From: Dallia pectoralis
Lineage: Eukaryota; Chordata; Actinopteri; Esociformes; Umbridae
Direction: 5' to 3'
Assembly: GCA_029465975.1 (NCBI GenBank)
Contig: CM055748.1
Coordinates: 6,627,825-6,691,824 of the forward strand
DNA length: 64,000 bases
Positions 10,184 to 23,379 of the stretch are shown piece by piece. Within the stretch, counting starts at the first letter, position 1; each line of letters opens with the position of its first letter. Made by a program: the position numbers and the translations under genes. Under the pieces are notes generated by a model. That model worked only from the letters and a program-made list of their open reading frames with translations, ran no database searches and had not been told where the DNA came from.

Positions 10184-10992
10184 AGAGGCAGACTAGAAGG
10201 TTGGTACAAGACAACATGTAGGCAGGCGGCATGCGAGCCGCACTCACTTTTGATGAGTCACAGTCTGGGGGTTGGTGTTTTGAGAGAAAAAAGCGAGAAA
10301 ACATTGAAGAGACGCAGGGAATCGGTTATAGCTGGCAGACACACATGGGCAGCATAGGAGAATGTTAGCCATGAACCTGAGCTATACAGGTAATACTAGG
10401 GTGTGTGTGTGTGTGTCAGATGAATCGTTTCCCAGCACTCCTCCAACACTGCATGCCAACACGCACGCACGCACGCAGCACCCTCTGTACTCGTCGCAGC
10501 ACCGTGTAGACGCAACGTACTCATGCAAAACTGATTTTTGCGTGCGAGTGTGTACGTACGTGAGCGGCCGTCTGCTCCCGGCGCTTGTCCCGGAACGCCG
10601 AGAGACGGGACTCACGGCTAGGCTGTATCTTTAACGGAGACACCGTCTCAAGGGGAAATGGCTAAACGCGAACAGATATACAGCAAGTTGTGCACACGTT
10701 GGGATTTGTGCCGGACGTGTACGCCCACAAGCTACGCATGAAAAGCAATCGCTAAATCTCTGGGCGGGAAGTATGAAGCCGCTATGGACTCTGAAATCGT
10801 CTGAACGCCCACCCTACCCCCACACCCCTCCATGTCCCTGTCCAGCAGAAGGCCCTAAAGGCAGGGGACGAGGTTGCACAGATTCAGGGAGGGGGAGGTT
10901 GGATGGCTAGGGGTCCACTAAGTCTTTATAAGTGTCCATATGGTTTGGAGATTATAATAGAAAGACAATATCAGAAGGCAAGACTGAGGCGC
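9449..10992. other. Unannotated sequence with small GT tracts
   Basis: No gene is seen. A (TG)14 tract lies at 10152-10179 and a (GT)8 at 10401-10416. The segment around 10540-10620 is locally GC-rich. Confidence 0.55.
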
Positions 10993-12296
10993 TAGATGTG
11001 ACTGTATGATTACTATATAGAGGGTAGATATGACTGTATGATTACTATAGAGGGTAGATATGACTGTATGATTACTATAGAGGGTAGATATGACTGTATG
11101 ATTACTATATAGAGGGTAGATATGACTGTATGATTACTATAGAGGGTAGATATGACTGTATGATTACTGTAGAGGGTAGATGTGACTGTATGATTACTAT
11201 ATAGAGGGTAGATATGACTGTATGATTACTATAGAGGGTAGATATGACTGTATGATTACTATAGAGGGTAGATATGACTGTATGATTACTATATAGAGGG
11301 TAGATATGACTGTATGATTACTATAGAGGGTAGATATGACTGTATGATTACTATAAAGAGGGTAGATGTGACTGTATGATTACTATAGAGGGTAGATATG
11401 ACTGTATGATTACTATAGAGGGTAGATATGACTGTATGATTACTATAGAGGGTAGATATGACTGTATGATTACTATAGAGGGTAGATATGACTGTATGAT
11501 TACTGTAGAGGGTAGATATGACTGTATGATTACTATATAGAGGGTAGATATGACTGTATGATTACTATATAGAGGGTAGATATGACTGTATGATTACTAT
11601 AGAGGGTAGATATGACTGTATGATTACTGTAGAGGGTAGATATGACTGTATGATTACTATATAGAGGGTAGATATGACTGTATGATTACTATAGAGGGTA
11701 GATATGACTGTATGATTACTATAGAGGGTAGATATGACTGTATGATTACTATAGAGGGTAGATATGACTGTATGATTACTATATAGAGGGTAGATATGAC
11801 TGTATGATTACTATAGAGGGTAGATATGACTGTATGATTACTATAGAGGGTAGATATGACTGTATGATTACTATATAGAGGGTAGATATGACTGTATGAT
11901 TACTATATAGAGGGTAGATATGACTGTATGATTACTATAGAGGGTAGATATGACTGTATGATTACTATAGAGGGTAGATATGACTGTATGATTACTATAG
12001 AGGGTAGATATGACTGTATGATTACTATAGAGGGTAGATATGACTGTATGATTACTATAGAGGGTAGATATGACTGTATGATTACTATATAGAGGGTAGA
12101 TATGACTGTATGATTACTATATAGAGGGTAGATATGACTGTATGATTACTATAGAGGGTAGATATGACTGTATGATTACTATAGAGGGTAGATATGACTG
12201 TATGATTACTATATAGAGGGTAGATATGACTGTATGATTACTATAGAGGGTAGATATGACTGTATGATTACTATATAGAGGGTAGATATGACTGTA
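10993..12296 (+). repeat. Large 30/32-bp minisatellite, about 43 copies
   Basis: The consensus unit is TATGACTGTATGATTACTAT plus AGAGGGTAGA (30 bases). A frequent 32-base variant carries an extra TA (CTATATAGAGGG). Rare variants have TGTAGAGGG, TATAAAGAGGG or AGATGTGACTG. Copies are otherwise nearly identical, implying recent expansion or homogenisation. A GT microsatellite (12297-12332) abuts the right end. Confidence 0.97.
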
Positions 12297-12332
12297 GATA
12301 TGTGTGTGTCTGTGTGTGTGTGTGTGTGCGTG
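12297..12332 (+). repeat. GT microsatellite
   Basis: Interrupted (GT)n directly following the large minisatellite. Confidence 0.9.
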
Positions 12333-15300
12333 TCTCAAACTATCTTGCATTTGTATTTTCTCTTTTAAACTCCCCTGGCATGTTTTATCCCTTTTCCAAT
12401 CAATGCCCTGCATCCTCTATGACTGTTTTAGGCTTCTCGTTCATACCTGGTATATCCCTCACTCCCTTCTTGTTTCTTCTGCATCGTGTCATCTTCTTTT
12501 TCAGCTTCCCAAACAAGCCTCTCGCCAGGGTAAGGAAGAACATTTAGACCAATTGACCTGTTAAGCTGGACAAAGTTCAGGTTGTTTCAGACAGCTGTCT
12601 TGCTGGGTATTGTTGTCTGGCTTTGTTGTCTACGTCCTGTCGGGTCAAATATGTCAACAGTGTAACACAATGTGGACAAATGTCTGTAGCCCGTCCAATA
12701 AAAGCACAAATGGCTCAAATTGACAGCAAGCTAATGAACAGAATCAGTCCGTCTCACAGGATTTCTTCATTGTTAAACTTAACAAACCTGGATAAGATAA
12801 TGCTTATCAGACCTACTTCCTGGGTTGGCTAACTCTGTGGAGAACCCATCAATATCAACTTAGGTAAATCTATTTTTAAGTGATCTTCAAAACCCTCTTA
12901 TATTGGAGACATTCTTGCCTCAGACGTTAGTGAGGGGATCTTTCCACACACAATTTCTATGTTTTTATGTAGTGTTGTGTGGACGTCGATTATCGGACCA
13001 CACTTCGATTAGGAATAGGTGGGTGACTTCATTGGTCACAGTGACAACAAGTTAATTAATAAAAGATTGAACATGATACAGGCTAAAGTACAATTGCCTG
13101 AGCAGACAAGGCACTGGTAAAGGGCACAAACAGCGCTATGCGTTTAGAGTTTGCACAGGTTTACGAATGAATGCCATGAAAACATGAATTGGCAACAGAG
13201 AGTTAAGGGAAACATGGGCCAAACTTAAGCCAGCGTTATTACAATTTGGTTGCATCTAGTTCCCTTTCAACAGCGTCATGATTAGCTGACAAGAGGAATA
13301 AGGTGTGCGAGACAAATAAAAATACATATAAAAAATATGAAACTCCAGAGGAAAACCCAGTGGTTTGAGAATGACTGCTTGACTAAGCTGAGATATTCGT
13401 CTGACAAGACTGGTCTTTCCACTGACCGGTAATGTAGGTCAACTGCAGGTCCCGTGTGTCGCAAGACTTCCTACTCTGCAGCACAGAACAGGATATGACT
13501 AGTTTCCTAAAAATTCCCCCAAAATCAATGCAGTCAGGAGATTTTACCAGAGGATATCATCATGTTTTCATGTTGAGTAACTCACAACGGAATAACTCAC
13601 AACGGAATTACTGTTAGATGATCGACGCGGTTAAACATGTTATTTTTAAGTCTCTCAGGATTTCATGTGTGGGTGATTGTGTGTCCATACACAATTATTC
13701 CCAAACACACACACACACATCAGCAAAACGGAACAGGTTTTAGTGACGATGAGAGGTTGATGTGTGAAGCCTATAGAGGTTAAAAGAGAATTGGTATCAA
13801 ATGTCTTAATCTTTCTTTGTATGATTACCCCGTCTATCACACACGTTCCTCTTTTAGGGTGGAATAAACCACAACGCATATTTTGGGTTTTTCATAGACA
13901 CTTTAAACTAAATCACTTTTGGAACACTCAGATTTCATACTAAACAAAGAAGTGAGAAAGTAAAACTTCGACACCACCTGGCAAAGAAAAGAGTTAACGT
14001 CAAACCATTGTTCTTCCTTCAATTCATACACACGAAATAGGATATTTATGCAATGTATGGTATAGTTTTAACCTTGAGTTTAAGGTTCGTGTATTTTCAA
14101 AAAAAGGAACTTAAACAAATTGATTAAGGGGTCAATGGCATTGTGTTTCGTAGACAATGGGACAGTCCCGCGCTAAACTTCCTTTCCGATGCTGGTTAGA
14201 GAAGGAACGGAAGAGATCATTAATGGACAATAACTTCAACATAAACACCAGGGACCTCACAGCTCCTGCTACCAGAGAACGAGGGATATCTGTGTTACTG
14301 ATGACATATTTGAGGCCAGTATTGATGGCTACAATATGAATGAATAAAGGTCTCCTGTGAGTGTATTCATCAGGACATTTGTTCCCAGCCCGGGTGTGAC
14401 GATCTCCTCGATGGAGTAGCTGATTTCAGAATAACATACGGGTCGACGCCTTGAGCAACTGCAAGATGACCCTCTGAATTTGGGAATCCGACTAGAGGTT
14501 GGATACGTTAAAATGACGGACGCTTTCAATGGAATATGTTTTCTACCCGGTTGTGCCTTTTTTCCTTGTTTATGGCGACACAGGAGTCAAACGTTGTTTA
14601 ATCATCGTTGTGACAGAAAGCGTCTACAAACAGACAAGCATTCTGCCAACATTAATAGGTTTGAACTGCTACTTCAAAACTGATGCTGTAACATGTGCAC
14701 ACACACACACACACCCGCGCGCACACACGCACACACCTGCACACTATTAAAGATAGCTGCATTACTCTTTGTAATTGCTCTCTCCCACGAGGCAGTGAAT
14801 CTGACCGGTGAACAGCTGCTTTTGAAAGAGAGACGTTACATAAATGTCTCTCCAGAGGTCTAAGGATGAGCGAGAGAACGCGATAAGGCTCTCCCCTCGC
14901 CAACGTAGACACTGACTAATCTCGCCTGTTTTCCAGCTCAAGAGTAACACAAGGACGCGCATATCAACCAGGCCCACACAACTCCAACATAGATATAGAC
15001 GCATTGCAAAAGGCTTAGCTGCAGTCACACAATACCAACGGGAAGTTCAGACGTGATGACAGCCTGTCCATGCCATACATTGTCATATTTACTTCCTTTA
15101 TTTCCTCATTTTCATCATATCTAGTTGAGCCACACACAATGGACTCGGGAGAGTTCGACATCACGTAACACCCTCCTCCTATTTTTCCCTTTAGCCAGGA
15201 TGTCATGCAAGTAAGCCCCTGCGACAACCTTTTTGCTTTGCAGGCACCTGATCTGCTCGGGGCAGGTCACCCAGAGGTCCCTGCTGCCGGTGCCTCCCAC

Positions 15301-16082
15301 ATCCACAGGTGATGCTATAGGCAGTTTGCATTGCACATGTGTTTAAGGGTCAACCCTAATTGTGTGGTGGTGCATTTATGTACAGTTAAACAATGTCTGT
15401 TGTCAATTAGCTATCTGGACGACATGTCTGTTTGTGTATATATACTCCCTGTAGTAGGATTAGTAGGGTTCAATCTAGAGGCCCAGCGTCCCAAGAAACA
15501 CTTGCAAAAGCAGAGCTAAACGGACCAGACCCGTGTTCGGAGTTAAAGTAAATAAGTCGGAAGATTTTGATTCTCCAAATCCGAAACACGTATTTCAGCT
15601 AATGTCATACTGGAGGTTCCGATTTCTCTTGTCTTCATAATAAAGAATCTTGTGTTTTAGTTTGGAAACAATCTTTTGACAGCACAGACGGTCTGGTGTT
15701 GTTGACACTGCCATGGAACTGTGGAACGGCCCAGAAAGACAAATCCCAATTCAAGTGGAGTGAGACAATTCTTGTTAGGACATTGCAGTCATCAGCTTTG
15801 TTCTGCAAACAGATATAGATATAGCTCCTGAATGGCATAAAGCTCTAGGTAGATTTGGACTCTAGCTCAATGCATTTTATTGGATATACAATTAGCGTTG
15901 CATTCACAAAGGGAATTTCAAATTGTGGGTCTATTCCTATGAGAGTCTGGACTGTCTTTGTGATGCTGTTCGGCATCTAGAGTGCACGCGTTGTTCTAGA
16001 CGCTGCATATGTTTACATGTGTGTTGGTTCAACTTTAAAACACAACAGGTTTCTTTCACTAGCAGAACTGAATATTGCTGTG
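12333..16082. other. Unannotated sequence
   Basis: I recognise no gene. CA tracts occur near 13708-13722 and 14697-14740. Reading frames are below 100 codons and have no domain I know. Confidence 0.5.
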
Positions 16083-16375
16083 TACACTACCGTTCAAAAG
16101 TGTGGGGTCAATTAGAAATTTAAATTTAAAAGCATTTACCATTATTATAGCATCCAATTGATCAGAAGTAGTGTTGACACAGTTAATTATGTAAATGACC
16201 GTTTTAGACAGAACCGCCTGATTTTCTATGGAATACCTACATAGGCGTACAAAGTTGTCACTATCACAACCACTAAAAAAAGACCAGTATCCCAGAATTG
16301 CTACTTCACGGTTGACGTAGAGAATGGTGCTTTGCGGGTACTTGTAAATAAAATCTGCCTGTTGAGGACATCCGT
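16083..16375. mobile_element. Rearranged Tc1-like element remnant
   Basis: The left end TACACTACCGTTCAAAAGTG is the terminal inverted repeat of a common fish Tc1-like family, followed by that family's sub-terminal sequence (ATTGATCAGAAGTAGTGTTG, TATGGAATACCTACATAGGC). From about 16285 the sequence is the minus-strand complement of the transposase segment encoding roughly TRKxPVSTSTVK. The central catalytic region is gone. Bounds and family come from recalled consensus. Confidence 0.75.
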
Positions 16376-17774
16376 TTGTTATTAATAGCAATTAATAGCA
16401 AATTTGACAAAATGGGAGAAAATAAAAAATATATATATATATCGAGATTTAGGTTATTTTTGAGTATTACTCTTTTTATGTTTAATAAAATGTGCACTGA
16501 ACATAGTTCGTAGTTAATTTGTTTTGTAGATTAGTTAATGAAGCAGATTATTACAAAATCTTTAACATAAGCGACAAACAGGAAACTCGCAATTCTCCAA
16601 ACTGCAAGGACCTCTTGCAGTCACACTGATAGGCACCCACCCAGGGCGCGTTAGGCCACACCCGGCTTAGGGCTGCTACAGTTGAGAGATGAAGACGTCA
16701 TGGTTGGAAAATGATGCTTTAAAAACACAATTAAAACATTAAAAAAAAAGTGCATTCACGGCGTGCTGTGACTCGTTAGCTGGAATGCCGTGGTGACAAT
16801 GCCAGAATGGCATGACCAACCCTTAATTCAAGCGGATTCTGACAGAGATCTTGTGAACGCCTCAGACCACAGATGCTTCACTAGACAGTTGGAGATAAGG
16901 AGAGAAGTGGGAAATGGCGGCATTTTCTCTTAGGCCAGTTTTGTGTTTTCCCTAATAATGGCTATTAATGGTCAATAATATAGTAGGGTCTTCTTAGCTT
17001 ATATTAATCAATGCCATCTTTATTTACTTTAGTGTGTAACCTGTTTCAAAAATGTTACTTTCTATCGAAAGTGTCACTCCACCTTCCTTACCCCCACAAA
17101 ACACCCAAACACAGAAATGTGTGGTTTTCTATTAGATTGACCTTTTCACAGCCTTAAAGAACGATACAAAACATTTCAAATACTCTCACTCATAGGCAAC
17201 ATGTAAACACACACACGTACACACACACGTACACACACACACAAAACCTGCATAGCTAAAGGCAGGAAGGCACTTATGTTTACACAGAGACTCCTTCTCC
17301 TAACCCGGAATTGTTAACAGCACACTACTTACAAAAGTCCCTAAAACAATAAACTACATCATTAAAGTGAGATCACCCCAAGACCCTCACGACTGCACTT
17401 ACATTCCGCCCAGAAGCACAACAGCTGCGGCGAAATAAAAGCAAGAATGCCAGATTTCCACCAGACAGGATCGGCTCACTTATTAAACATCCGCATTAAA
17501 TTATCTGCTCAGCTCGTAGTGTCTCTAATTGGACTACAGGGCCTCATATTTGAAAAGGGATGTCAGATTTTATAGCTCTGGGCTAGATCCAGGGCTGTGT
17601 GGTAACCGTCGTGCTGTGCCGAGTTTAGCGGGAGAACCAATCAAGAGACACAGAGCTTGGGCGGTGTCCTCATTCTGTTTGGACAAGTCCCTTTCTCTCC
17701 ATTCCTCTTCTATGAGGACATTTTATTTCTTTCACTTTTTGCACTCCTCTTCCCTATCATCAGTTTGCATTGCA
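16376..17774. other. Unannotated sequence
   Basis: AT-rich, with a CA-rich patch at 17205-17245 and no gene seen. Confidence 0.5.
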
Positions 17775-17930
17775 ATGATTTAGCAGACACTTGTACCCAG
17801 TGTGGCTTACAGCAGTGAGTGAATTCATCCCTATAGAACTTTTACCCGTGCTGTGAAAATCGAACCCAGACCGTGGAGTTCTAAGTGCCGCGCTCTACCG
17901 ACGGAACAACACAGAACCGGTTCCTCCGTC
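17775..17930 (-). mobile_element. tRNA-derived SINE
   Basis: On the minus strand the head reads GTCGGTAGAGCGCGGCACTT and then a B-box-like GGGTTCGATTTTC, i.e. tRNA-like A- and B-box regions. Further along is a tail whose plus-strand form is TTTAGCAGACACTTGTACCC followed by GTGTGGCTTACAG, the conserved 3' module of many fish SINEs. The acceptor stem is not maintained, so it is not a functional tRNA gene. Confidence 0.75.
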
Positions 17931-20900
17931 AAGCCCTAGTCTTCTCGATAAAAACCCCATCGCATCTCCTTTAAAGTCCCTCAGTTCTTTAATACTCCCT
18001 TTGAAATAGCCATCTCTACTTCCCTCTCTCCGAGGTAAAATACATGCCGTGTGTTAAACACAGGTCCTGACAGTAAATTCGGAGAGGATAAAATGACAGG
18101 AATTCTGGGGCATTCCAGTGGGGCATTGGATCCATCCTATTGCGACAAACAGGAACTGCGCTCCCTGGGCAGAACTAAAACCTACTTAAACCCTTTTAGT
18201 TTTCCGGTGAACTCATGGAATAAGGAATTAGATGAGCAGCATTTGATAGGATGTATATGGATAACTTCTAACCAAGGCTCACACTTTAGCTGTCTAACCA
18301 CGGTCGACAGTTTGAAAGTCAAGAATATTCGCCTTGTCTCTGCTTCATCATAAATCTGCACAAAAGGCCATTGCCGCTCACACAAAGTGCAATAACGCAA
18401 CCGAATAACAGAACTTTAAGCAATGGTTAGAAAAAGAAAATACTAACTGTCACCACCAAGGGCTAACAGCGCAGCTCACACTGAGGAAAAGAAAGGATTA
18501 AGTTTGTGTGCGTGTGCGTTTTTGTTTGTTTGTTTGTTTGTTTAAAAAAAGGGCAGGAGTGTCACTGTGCATGTGTGGTCACAGTGGGAATGGCAACGTG
18601 TGAGTGTGTGCGCGCTCACATGTTCAACTCGATGCCAACCAGACAAAAATCAACAGCATGGCACCGCTGTTGTCATGGTTTTGTCACTCAGGAAATGAAA
18701 CCATGGCAACTGTCCCCTCCCACTCCGCTACACTAAAACCAGAGCAAATCAAAGCAGGAGTTGGCAAAGAGGTGCACTTTGAAGATATTGTCACGTTTTA
18801 TGTATCATTTCTAATTGGGAGTGTTAAGCATCTTGCAATATGCAACACCACGAAAGAGAGAGAGAGAGAGAGAGACAGAGAGGAGAAAGAGCCTAAAGAA
18901 CAAGACAGAAAGAGAGAGAGTTAAAGCATTCAATGGGGAGGAATAAAGAGAAAGAGCGGAATAGACAACTGGGGAGGGCGGGCGGGAAAAAGCAAGGGTT
19001 GACAGCAGCACGGCAGCAACAAAGCAGACATCTAGCAACGAATACATGCCCGTATTGGTTGAGCTTCGCAATGGTGAATACACAGACCGACACAAAATAA
19101 CTCAGTGACGTTGAACGCGAAAGATCCCCCGGGTATTCTTACAAAAGCCTAAATGGTGATTGGGAACCGAGTAGAATTAGCCCTGCCACGAACACCCCGC
19201 CCATCCAACGGACGAAACGTCTCCGATTTCCCCCCGCTGCGGATATAACTTTGACCACAGCAGGGGAGAACAACACAGCCGACATCTGAAACGCCGCAGC
19301 CGAAGCCCGGCAACGCTACAGTGGCTGGGCAAAAAAAACAACAGACCGGGCCACAGAGACAACAAGGAATCGGTACAGACCAGCGGACAGATAGGATGGT
19401 GCCGTTGAGCAAAGTTGGATTAGGCCTAAAAGCCAAACGGTGAAACGTTGGCTCGTTGACGAACGTGAGAGCATGATCCTGCTGGCCAAACGTAAACACT
19501 AAATAATTTGGTCGGTCGAACCACCTGATCTTATCCCTCTGAGATTTCACTGGTTGGAGCCATGGCAGCTACACTGTAACTGAACAGAGCCACGTGGTTC
19601 AAAACCGGTACGCCCTAAAACCCTGCAAGTGGTTGAGTAAATCAACTGAAGCACACTGATCTCCCACCTACAGAACTAACCTGAATGTGAGAGGATCGCC
19701 CCGGGCAACTCATGAATATCACTTTTTTTGTCCGCCTAACCATGGCAACCAAAATCCAGTGCCCTGCAGCCCAATGACAACACACACACACTCACACAAT
19801 GCAATCTAGGCCTCCCGAACACTTCCTGTTGTCAGAAAACACCAAACAGAACCTGGTAGAATAAATTGAAGAGAACAAATCCGTGCCATATTAAACTAGT
19901 TCACACGAACACCAGTCGTAAAAAAAGGCATAGAGCTTGTATGCCGTTCACAGTGTTTTCTTATATTTTAGTTTGTGTAAGTTATACAAGGGGAAAACAC
20001 ATAATCCGCCCCGAAGAGCTCTGAAATGTTCACACCTCTGAATAGAAGTCTGGTTCGAATAACGTTTATGTTATGTTACAGGGATAGGAAGTGAAACTCT
20101 CACCCTCTCTCCTCAGTAGGAAGAAAGTTGAAGAAAGAGAAAACAGGAACTCTACACTCAGTCTGGCCCTTTCCTCTCCAAAAGGGCAAATTCTTCTGCT
20201 ATCAGATGTTTACACAATAGCCTGGGCTTCATGCTGCAAAGAGGGGATATCTGGTACGTACCCTGACAGAAGCTGCTGCCATATGCTGTCATGAGACAGT
20301 GAGCAGAAACACGGAGCTCTCACTGACTGTCTCGCCGGCTCACCAGGTGTCAGTTTGTGGAGGTTTCTGAGGCTATCATAAAGCACAGGTCTGCTAATAC
20401 ATATACAGGATGAATGCTAGCCGTGTGGCTAACTTAAAGTGCAACGGTTAAGACAAGTAGCAGTCCTGAGGTTGGCAGTTAAGACAAGTAATGAAAAATA
20501 AAAAACGATAAGGGAAACGACTGAATAATGAATGAAACACGCCAGGCTAACAAACTCTCAGCCTACAGTTGAGTTGAACACAAACACTGAGACAGTAAGG
20601 ACATAAATGAGCACATGGCTTTTGCAAAAGCTAGTTGACATAATGTGACTACAGTGCAACAGGTGCTGAGAGGCACCGTCGTTTCTTAGCTTCAACGGAC
20701 AAATGACATTACCGAATACAACGGCTACGTGGAACCACAAAACACTGAACACATCTGCGTTTTCAGTTCCAGATGTGCATGCACAGCGGGAGTCGAACAC
20801 ACACACACAGACATGGGCTTGAACGGGGAAACGCTAGGTCAGCATCCGCTTTGTTTACACTTTCCCCAGAACACGCTGAAGGCAGCCGGATCAGTCTGAG

Positions 20901-21079
20901 TTAATCGCAGCTGCTAAACACACACACACACACCTCACAAAACCAGCTCAGCTCGACTTCCAACATGCCACAAGCACTATACAGCATTGTTTAACACACA
21001 CACACACACACACACACTAGGCTCGGGGGCACTGGAAGTCCTTGCGGCAATGTCACCATTGACCCAAAGCTTAAAATGT
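17931..21079. other. Unannotated sequence, locally GC-rich at 19140-19480
   Basis: No gene recognised. It contains a (GTTT)n tract near 18524-18543, a GA-rich tract at 18855-18920, and CA tracts at 20919-20933 and 20994-21017. The 19140-19480 segment has more CpG than its flanks. A 133-codon minus-strand frame there is Cys-rich but matches nothing I know. Confidence 0.45.
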
Positions 21080-22827
21080 ATATCCTTTATTTTAACTTTC
21101 GAGGCTTCGCTGTTCAACAAGTGCAATATCGAAAGAGACCCATGTGAAATTAGAGCCCCAATTTCTATACAACTTTAATTTTATAGCGTCTCCAAATTTT
21201 ACCTCAGATCTTCAAACGGAGAGAATGCTTCATTTCAATTTGCTTTCAGCTGTCATTCTGTTTCTGATAGGAACCACTCTATCAAGTGTTTTGATCTGAA
21301 CTACACAAAGAAATAATGCTCTTAAAAATGTGGTCAACATAATTATTTGATCTTGTTGTGAAGCAGCACTGGAAAGAAAATGCAGCTCAAATAGTGGATC
21401 GGTGCATTAACTGAAATGACAGAAAGAAGGAACAAACACAGAATGTCTCTTAAAAAATTCAATTTGTATTAAAAGTACTTTTAAAACAGACAGACAGCTG
21501 TTAAAAGGCTGGTCTGAAATTAAACTTACAATCGGGTTAGGGGTTTTCCATGGTACATCACATTTTTATGTTACAAACAAAAACAGACCTAGAATTCCTT
21601 TGATTTAAGTGGTCTGGAAGAAGCGTTTGGTGTAGTTAAGTCAGGAGGTTCCAGTACCTTTATATTTATATTTGGCCAAACCCAAGAGGCAAATAGCAAC
21701 CGAAAACAACAACAAATCCTTTGTCAGGTCAAAACCAAAAGATGACAGCCACCACAAAATAAAAGGCCTTTAGTTTTTGTCTTTCCTCCTCCCACCCAAA
21801 AGAGATTATCCAAAGAGGCTTCTAGATCTTGAGACACTCCGATTGGCATTGAATTTGAACAGCTGATTTGTTTTCAAAAGGCACTTGACGCAAAAGGCGG
21901 CCGTTTGCCAGCCCTTACGTCACTAAGTGAGGTCCTTGCTCATGTTGAAGAAAAAGCATCGGGAACTCCTAAGAACACTCCGGAAATGTGTTCTCAAAGT
22001 CTCACCACACGGTCTTTAAATAACAATAACTCTGTGTTGTGGTTGCAGTACTTAACTCCATGAGGTCAGCACACCCAATCCCCAAAGAATGACGAAATGT
22101 GCTGTCAATAACAAAATATACTTTTCAAATCATCTCTCCTCGCACAGAAATATCCATAGCCTTTCAAATTCGCAGTCTCTACGCCTTCGCCAACGGGCGT
22201 GTTCCAGTTGTGAGTGCATGCCGAGACAGGGGTTGCAAACTCAGCGGCGTTTGGAGCTTTAGATCGGCAACTTGCATTGAAATCAATAGTGTACATTGAG
22301 TTTGCGGCAGAAATACTCCGGGCGGAGCAGAATTCCTGAAGAGTGGCCAGCACAGTCACGACCAGGCCACTCCACTCCTCCCCCTGTGGAATTCCACACA
22401 TCGGTCCATCCAAGGCCGGGGTGATCCACGTAAAAAACCTTAACAGAACACACACTTCCTGTAACATACGGTTCAGATGAAAACAATACAAGGTAAAATA
22501 AAACGTCTGTTGCGTTGTAATATTCTGATTATACAGCCCTGGGCAAACAGTTTAACGATGCAAGTGCCCGTTGTTTGAAATTGAATCATTAAGTCCCAGC
22601 ACATTCAAGTATTCTGCCATGTAAACACTGGTAAAACTGTCTTTTTTTATGCATGTGCAACACATGCACGTAGTAAAGAAGTGTTCAAAATGTGTATCTG
22701 TCTCCGTCTTCAAGCAAAACATGTTAGTTTCCTCCGGCTGTTGGTTGATGGTTTCACTTTAGAGCAACATTACAGGACCCACTCACCATACAGGACCCTG
22801 ACCATGGTGGGACTCGAACCTCTACTT
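21080..22827 (-). other. Probable rap2b 3' UTR
   Basis: No other coding potential lies between the rap2b stop and the first plausible polyadenylation signals on the minus strand: ATTAAA (plus-strand positions 21174-21179) and AATAAA (21086-21091). That would give a 3' UTR of about 1.7 kb. The assignment rests only on the signals and on the lack of competing features. Transcript data are needed to fix the end. Confidence 0.3.
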
Positions 22828-23379
22828 TTAGAGAATGACACATGAGGAGCAGCACTGGTCATCCCCTCCTGGCGCCGACGCATAGTTCATCTGCCGGACA
22901 ATCTCGGCAAACAGTTCGTCCACGGAGCCCTTGTTCTTGGCTGAAGTCTCAATAAACGGGCAGCTCCAGTCATCAGCCAGTGCCTTCCCTTCCCCGGCCG
23001 ACACCTCCCTCTCGCCCTCCAGGTCCACCTTGTTGCCGACCAGAATCATCGGCACCCTCTCGTACCTCTTCACCCGGATGATCTGGTCCCGCATCGGCTT
23101 GATATCCTGGAAGCTCTGCTGGTTCACAAGACTGTAGACCAGGATGAACCCCTGGCCGTTCTTGATGTACAGGTCCCGCATGGACGCGAACTGCTCGGTG
23201 CCCGCCGTGTCCAGGATCTCCAGGACGGACGGCGACGAGTCCACCTCGATCTCCTTCCGGTAGAAATCCTCTATCGTGGGGTCGTATTTCTCTATGAAGG
23301 AGCCGGTGACGAATTGGACGGTCAGTGCGGACTTGCCGACCCCGCCGGATCCGAGCACCACCACTTTGTATTCTCGCAT
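22828..23379 (-). CDS. rap2b: RAP2B-type Ras-family small GTPase, complete single exon
   Basis: This is a membrane-anchored GTP/GDP switch of the Rap2 group. The 183-residue product equals the usual Rap2 length. Visible motifs are the P-loop GSGGVGKS at residues 10-17, the effector loop YDPTIEDFY at 32-40 with the Rap2 hallmark Phe39 (Rap1 has Ser), DTAGTEQ at 57-63 with the Rap-type Thr61, the base-contacting NKVD near 116-119, and ETSAK near 145. It ends in CVIL, a geranylgeranylation-type CAAX box, preceded by Cys176 and Cys177, the Rap2 palmitoylation sites. The CVIL ending separates RAP2B from RAP2A and RAP2C, as I know those tails. The start at MREYKVV was chosen because it gives the family N-terminus; an upstream in-frame ATG at 23466 would add 29 low-complexity residues. 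The stop is TAA. No intron is needed, as in mammalian RAP2B. Orthology rests on recalled sequence and on the P2RY1 neighbour. Confidence 0.97.
   Translation of the reverse strand: MREYKVVVLGSGGVGKSALTVQFVTGSFIEKYDPTIEDFYRKEIEVDSSPSVLEILDTAGTEQFASMRDLYIKNGQGFILVYSLVNQQSFQDIKPMRDQIIRVKRYERVPMILVGNKVDLEGEREVSAGEGKALADDWSCPFIETSAKNKGSVDELFAEIVRQMNYASAPGGDDQCCSSCVIL

Noticed and set aside
10993..12296. CRISPR-like array
   Set aside because: The units are contiguous tandem copies with no unique spacers, and the DNA is eukaryotic.
19149..19550. 133-codon Cys-rich minus-strand ORF as a gene
   Set aside because: No signal peptide, cysteine spacing or family motif that I recognise, and no exon context.
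22800..22825. tRNA gene suggested by a minus-strand GGTTCGAGTCCC box
   Set aside because: The upstream half would fall in rap2b coding sequence and no A box or stem pairing is visible, so the box is likely chance.
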